Assembly: GCA_029979375.1 (NCBI GenBank)
Contig: JAPOHQ010000045.1
Coordinates: 1-7,775 of the forward strand
DNA: 7,775 nucleotides
Direction of reading: 5' to 3'
Origin: Microbacteriaceae bacterium
GTDB taxonomy: Bacteria; Actinomycetota; Actinomycetes; Actinomycetales; Microbacteriaceae
Position numbers and translations under genes: made by a program. Within the stretch, counting starts at the first letter, position 1, and each line of letters starts with the position of its first letter. Positions 6,429 through 7,775 of this stretch are shown here, in pieces. Under the pieces are notes generated by a model, which was not told the origin of the DNA, did no database searches, and saw nothing but the letters and a program-made list of their open reading frames with translations.

Positions 6429-6650
6429 TTACCTTTTCCTGCGGATCAAAGTGATTGCCGCGGCGACTATCGCCGTGCCGGCAAGAACCAGTAGCGCCAG
6501 GTTTCTCTCCCGCGCTATCGCCTCACAAGAGGTCCAGCCCTCCTGCTGAGCATCGGGGGTGCAAGTTGTCGGATCGAAAAAGCCAATCCACCAGGCCAAG
6601 ATTCCGATGCCCGTGATGGTTGCGAGCATGGCAAGGGAGTTATTGCGCAT
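6429..6650 (-). CDS. Small two-helix membrane protein of unknown function
   Basis: The 73-residue product is not recognised as a named family. Two hydrophobic segments are clear: about residues 5-25 (ending GILAWWIGFF) and about 50-69 (LALLVLAGTAIVAAAITLI). They are joined by a polar loop of about 25 residues containing Cys30 and Cys42. The basic RRKR tail after the second helix predicts both ends in the cytoplasm and the loop outside by the positive-inside rule. The two cysteines could then form a disulfide; this is inference. Translation support: AAAGG on the minus strand 6 bases before the ATG. It lies 11 bases after the thioredoxin stop, so it is probably the last gene of that operon. Its TAA directly abuts the ald TAG. 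Codon use and spacing look like a genuine gene. Confidence 0.7.
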   Translation of the reverse strand: MRNNSLAMLATITGIGILAWWIGFFDPTTCTPDAQQEGWTSCEAIARERNLALLVLAGTAIVAAAITLIRRKR

Positions 6651-6661
6651 GCCGCGCCTTT

Positions 6662-7030
6662 TTATTCGGCTGGCTGCTGCTTTGCGATTTCGGCTCGGAC
6701 ATCGTCCATGTTTAACTCTTTGACCTTGCCGATTAGTTCCTCAAGCGCTGGCGCTGGTAGAGCACCTGGCTGGTTAAACAGAAGAATGCCGTCGCGGAAG
6801 ATCATCAGCGTTGGGATCGAGCTGATTCCTGCCATTCCGGCCAGCTGCTGCTGAGCCTCGGTGTCAACCTTGCCGAAGCGAATCCCCGGGTTGTCCTCCG
6901 CGGCCTTTTCAAAGATCGGTCCAAACATGCGACAGGGGCCACACCACTCTGCCCAGAAGTCGACAAATGTGATGCCGTCCTGATTTACGGTGGTCTCAAA
7001 ATTCTCGAGCGTTAGCTCCATGGTTGCCAT
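6662..7030 (-). CDS. trxA: Thioredoxin
   Basis: This 122-residue protein has a thioredoxin fold with the classic redox site WCGPC (residues 29-33) preceded by VDFWAE. The buried Asp is Asp24, and the cis-proline loop SIPT is at 71-74. It reduces protein disulfides in the cytoplasm using electrons from thioredoxin reductase, which is not in the window. There is no signal peptide. The segment GALPAPALEELI and a C-terminal extension of about 15 residues resemble a thioredoxin subtype I associate with Micrococcales. The ATG at 7030 lies 2 bases after the transporter stop, so translation is probably coupled. No strong Shine-Dalgarno is visible, and Met4 (7021) is an alternative start. The specific symbol is a reasonable default, since genomes usually carry several thioredoxins. 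Confidence 0.93.
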   Translation of the reverse strand: MATMELTLENFETTVNQDGITFVDFWAEWCGPCRMFGPIFEKAAEDNPGIRFGKVDTEAQQQLAGMAGISSIPTLMIFRDGILLFNQPGALPAPALEELIGKVKELNMDDVRAEIAKQQPAE

Positions 7031-7032
7031 GT

Positions 7033-7775
7033 CTAATCAACTACTTTCACTGCTTTAGGGGTTCGGGCCGTTTGGGCAAGCAAGATGCCCACAATGACCA
7101 CGATACTCCCTAGGAACTGAGTCCCAGAAATCGCCTCTCCCAACCAGAGGAAAGCGAAGAGGGCTGCCAGGACAGTTTCCGAGGTCGCCACAACGCCTAC
7201 CAGCGTGGCACTCAGGTTGCGCAGGGCCAGGTAGATCATTGCCATCGGGGCAAAGCTCCCAAAGACTCCCATGAACACAAGCCCCACCCACATCGGCACC
7301 GAGGCAGTGCCCAGATTGCCACCAAGTTCAAGGCTTGAGCCCAGCAGCGCCAGATCCAGCGAGCCTAGGTTTGCAAACGGCAGGAAGAACAGAGTTGCTA
7401 TTCCCATTCCATAGGCCATGGTGACGTTGGTGGGCAGGTAGCGCTGGACTCTTTCCCCGGTTATGAAGTGGGTGGTTAGTGAGGCGGCCGCTGCAAATCC
7501 GAAGAAAACACCGAGCAGATTCAGTTTGCTGTCCCAAATCTCTGCGACCACAGCGAGGCCACCGAGAATGAGAGCAGCCCCTAGCCAGATCTGGTTCCTA
7601 ACCTTTTCTTTGAAAATCATTAGGGCAATTATCGGAACCCACAGAACGGCCGTGTATTCGATCAGCAATGCGATGCCGATGGGCAGGTAGAACACAGCTT
7701 GGGAATAGGTCCACTGCAGCATGCCGACACCGACCACACCTAGAAGCAGAAGTCTTGGGATGAGCCTTCGGGGGA
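7033..7775 (-). CDS. EamA/DMT family transporter, N-terminus outside the window
   Basis: This multi-pass inner-membrane protein belongs to the drug/metabolite transporter superfamily (EamA, PF00892). About 247 codons are visible, and the frame stays open to the window edge. The family is usually about 300 residues with ten helices in two repeats, so roughly 50-60 N-terminal residues lie beyond 7775. Seen: the tail of repeat one (GVGMLQWTYSQAVFYLPIGIALLIEYTAVLWVP split over adjacent helices, then FKEKVRNQIWLGAALILGGLAVV). Repeat two follows, with AMIYLALRNLSATLVGVVATSE, then LFAFLWLGEAISGTQFLGSIVVIVGI. The paired E-rich ends after the fourth helix of each repeat are typical. A GTG at 7737 could be called as a start, but the in-frame upstream residues (IPRLLLLG) are hydrophobic and fit the family. 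Substrate cannot be predicted; such proteins often export amino acids or metabolites. It leads the operon with thioredoxin and the small membrane protein. Confidence 0.9.
   Translation of the reverse strand, partial: PRRLIPRLLLLGVVGVGMLQWTYSQAVFYLPIGIALLIEYTAVLWVPIIALMIFKEKVRNQIWLGAALILGGLAVVAEIWDSKLNLLGVFFGFAAAASLTTHFITGERVQRYLPTNVTMAYGMGIATLFFLPFANLGSLDLALLGSSLELGGNLGTASVPMWVGLVFMGVFGSFAPMAMIYLALRNLSATLVGVVATSETVLAALFAFLWLGEAISGTQFLGSIVVIVGILLAQTARTPKAVKVVD

Noticed and set aside
7033..7737. GTG at 7737 as the true start of the EamA transporter
   Set aside because: The frame remains open to the window edge with hydrophobic family-like residues, and the first helices of repeat one would be missing.

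Overview
The window holds eight protein genes packed almost end to end, seven on the minus strand and one on the plus strand. Moderately high GC, compact spacing, TTG starts backed by good Shine-Dalgarno sites, and protein styles typical of Micrococcales (a thioredoxin with a GALPAPALEEL tail, a DUF885 protein, an AldR-type Lrp regulator) suggest an actinobacterium. A small-genome member of Microbacteriaceae is my best guess, inferred from general character and not from any marker gene. I see no tRNA, rRNA, CRISPR, insertion sequence or phage gene.

Right part of the minus strand (5192 down to 9): an apparent five-gene operon reads Lrp/AsnC regulator, fold-type-I PLP decarboxylase, N-carbamoylputrescine amidase (aguB), agmatine deiminase (aguA), DUF885 metallopeptidase-like protein. 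The last four genes are joined by three successive 4-base ATGA start/stop overlaps. The last two enzymes of the agmatine route to putrescine are recognisable, and the decarboxylase sits where an arginine decarboxylase would be expected. The simplest reading is arginine to agmatine to N-carbamoylputrescine to putrescine, with an AADC/GAD-like enzyme (Pfam PF00282 type) supplying the first step. That substrate assignment is inferred from context only. The DUF885 gene stops about 100 or more residues before the family's usual end, right at the window edge, and may carry a frameshift.

Middle (5193-5315): a 123-bp divergent regulatory region separates the Lrp gene from alanine dehydrogenase (ald, plus strand). 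It contains an 18-bp near-perfect dyad, TTGCGAGAATTCTGGCAA, a good candidate operator for the Lrp-family protein. The same regulator could therefore control both alanine oxidation and the putrescine operon.

Left-reading block at the far end (7775 down to 6429): an EamA/DMT-type transporter whose N-terminus lies outside the window, then a thioredoxin, then a 73-residue two-helix membrane protein with two cysteines in its loop. This block converges on ald with no bases between the two stop codons, and a 9-bp stem-loop covers the end of ald.

No stretch longer than 300 bases lacks a gene. The longest non-coding stretch is the 123-bp lrp/ald interval.
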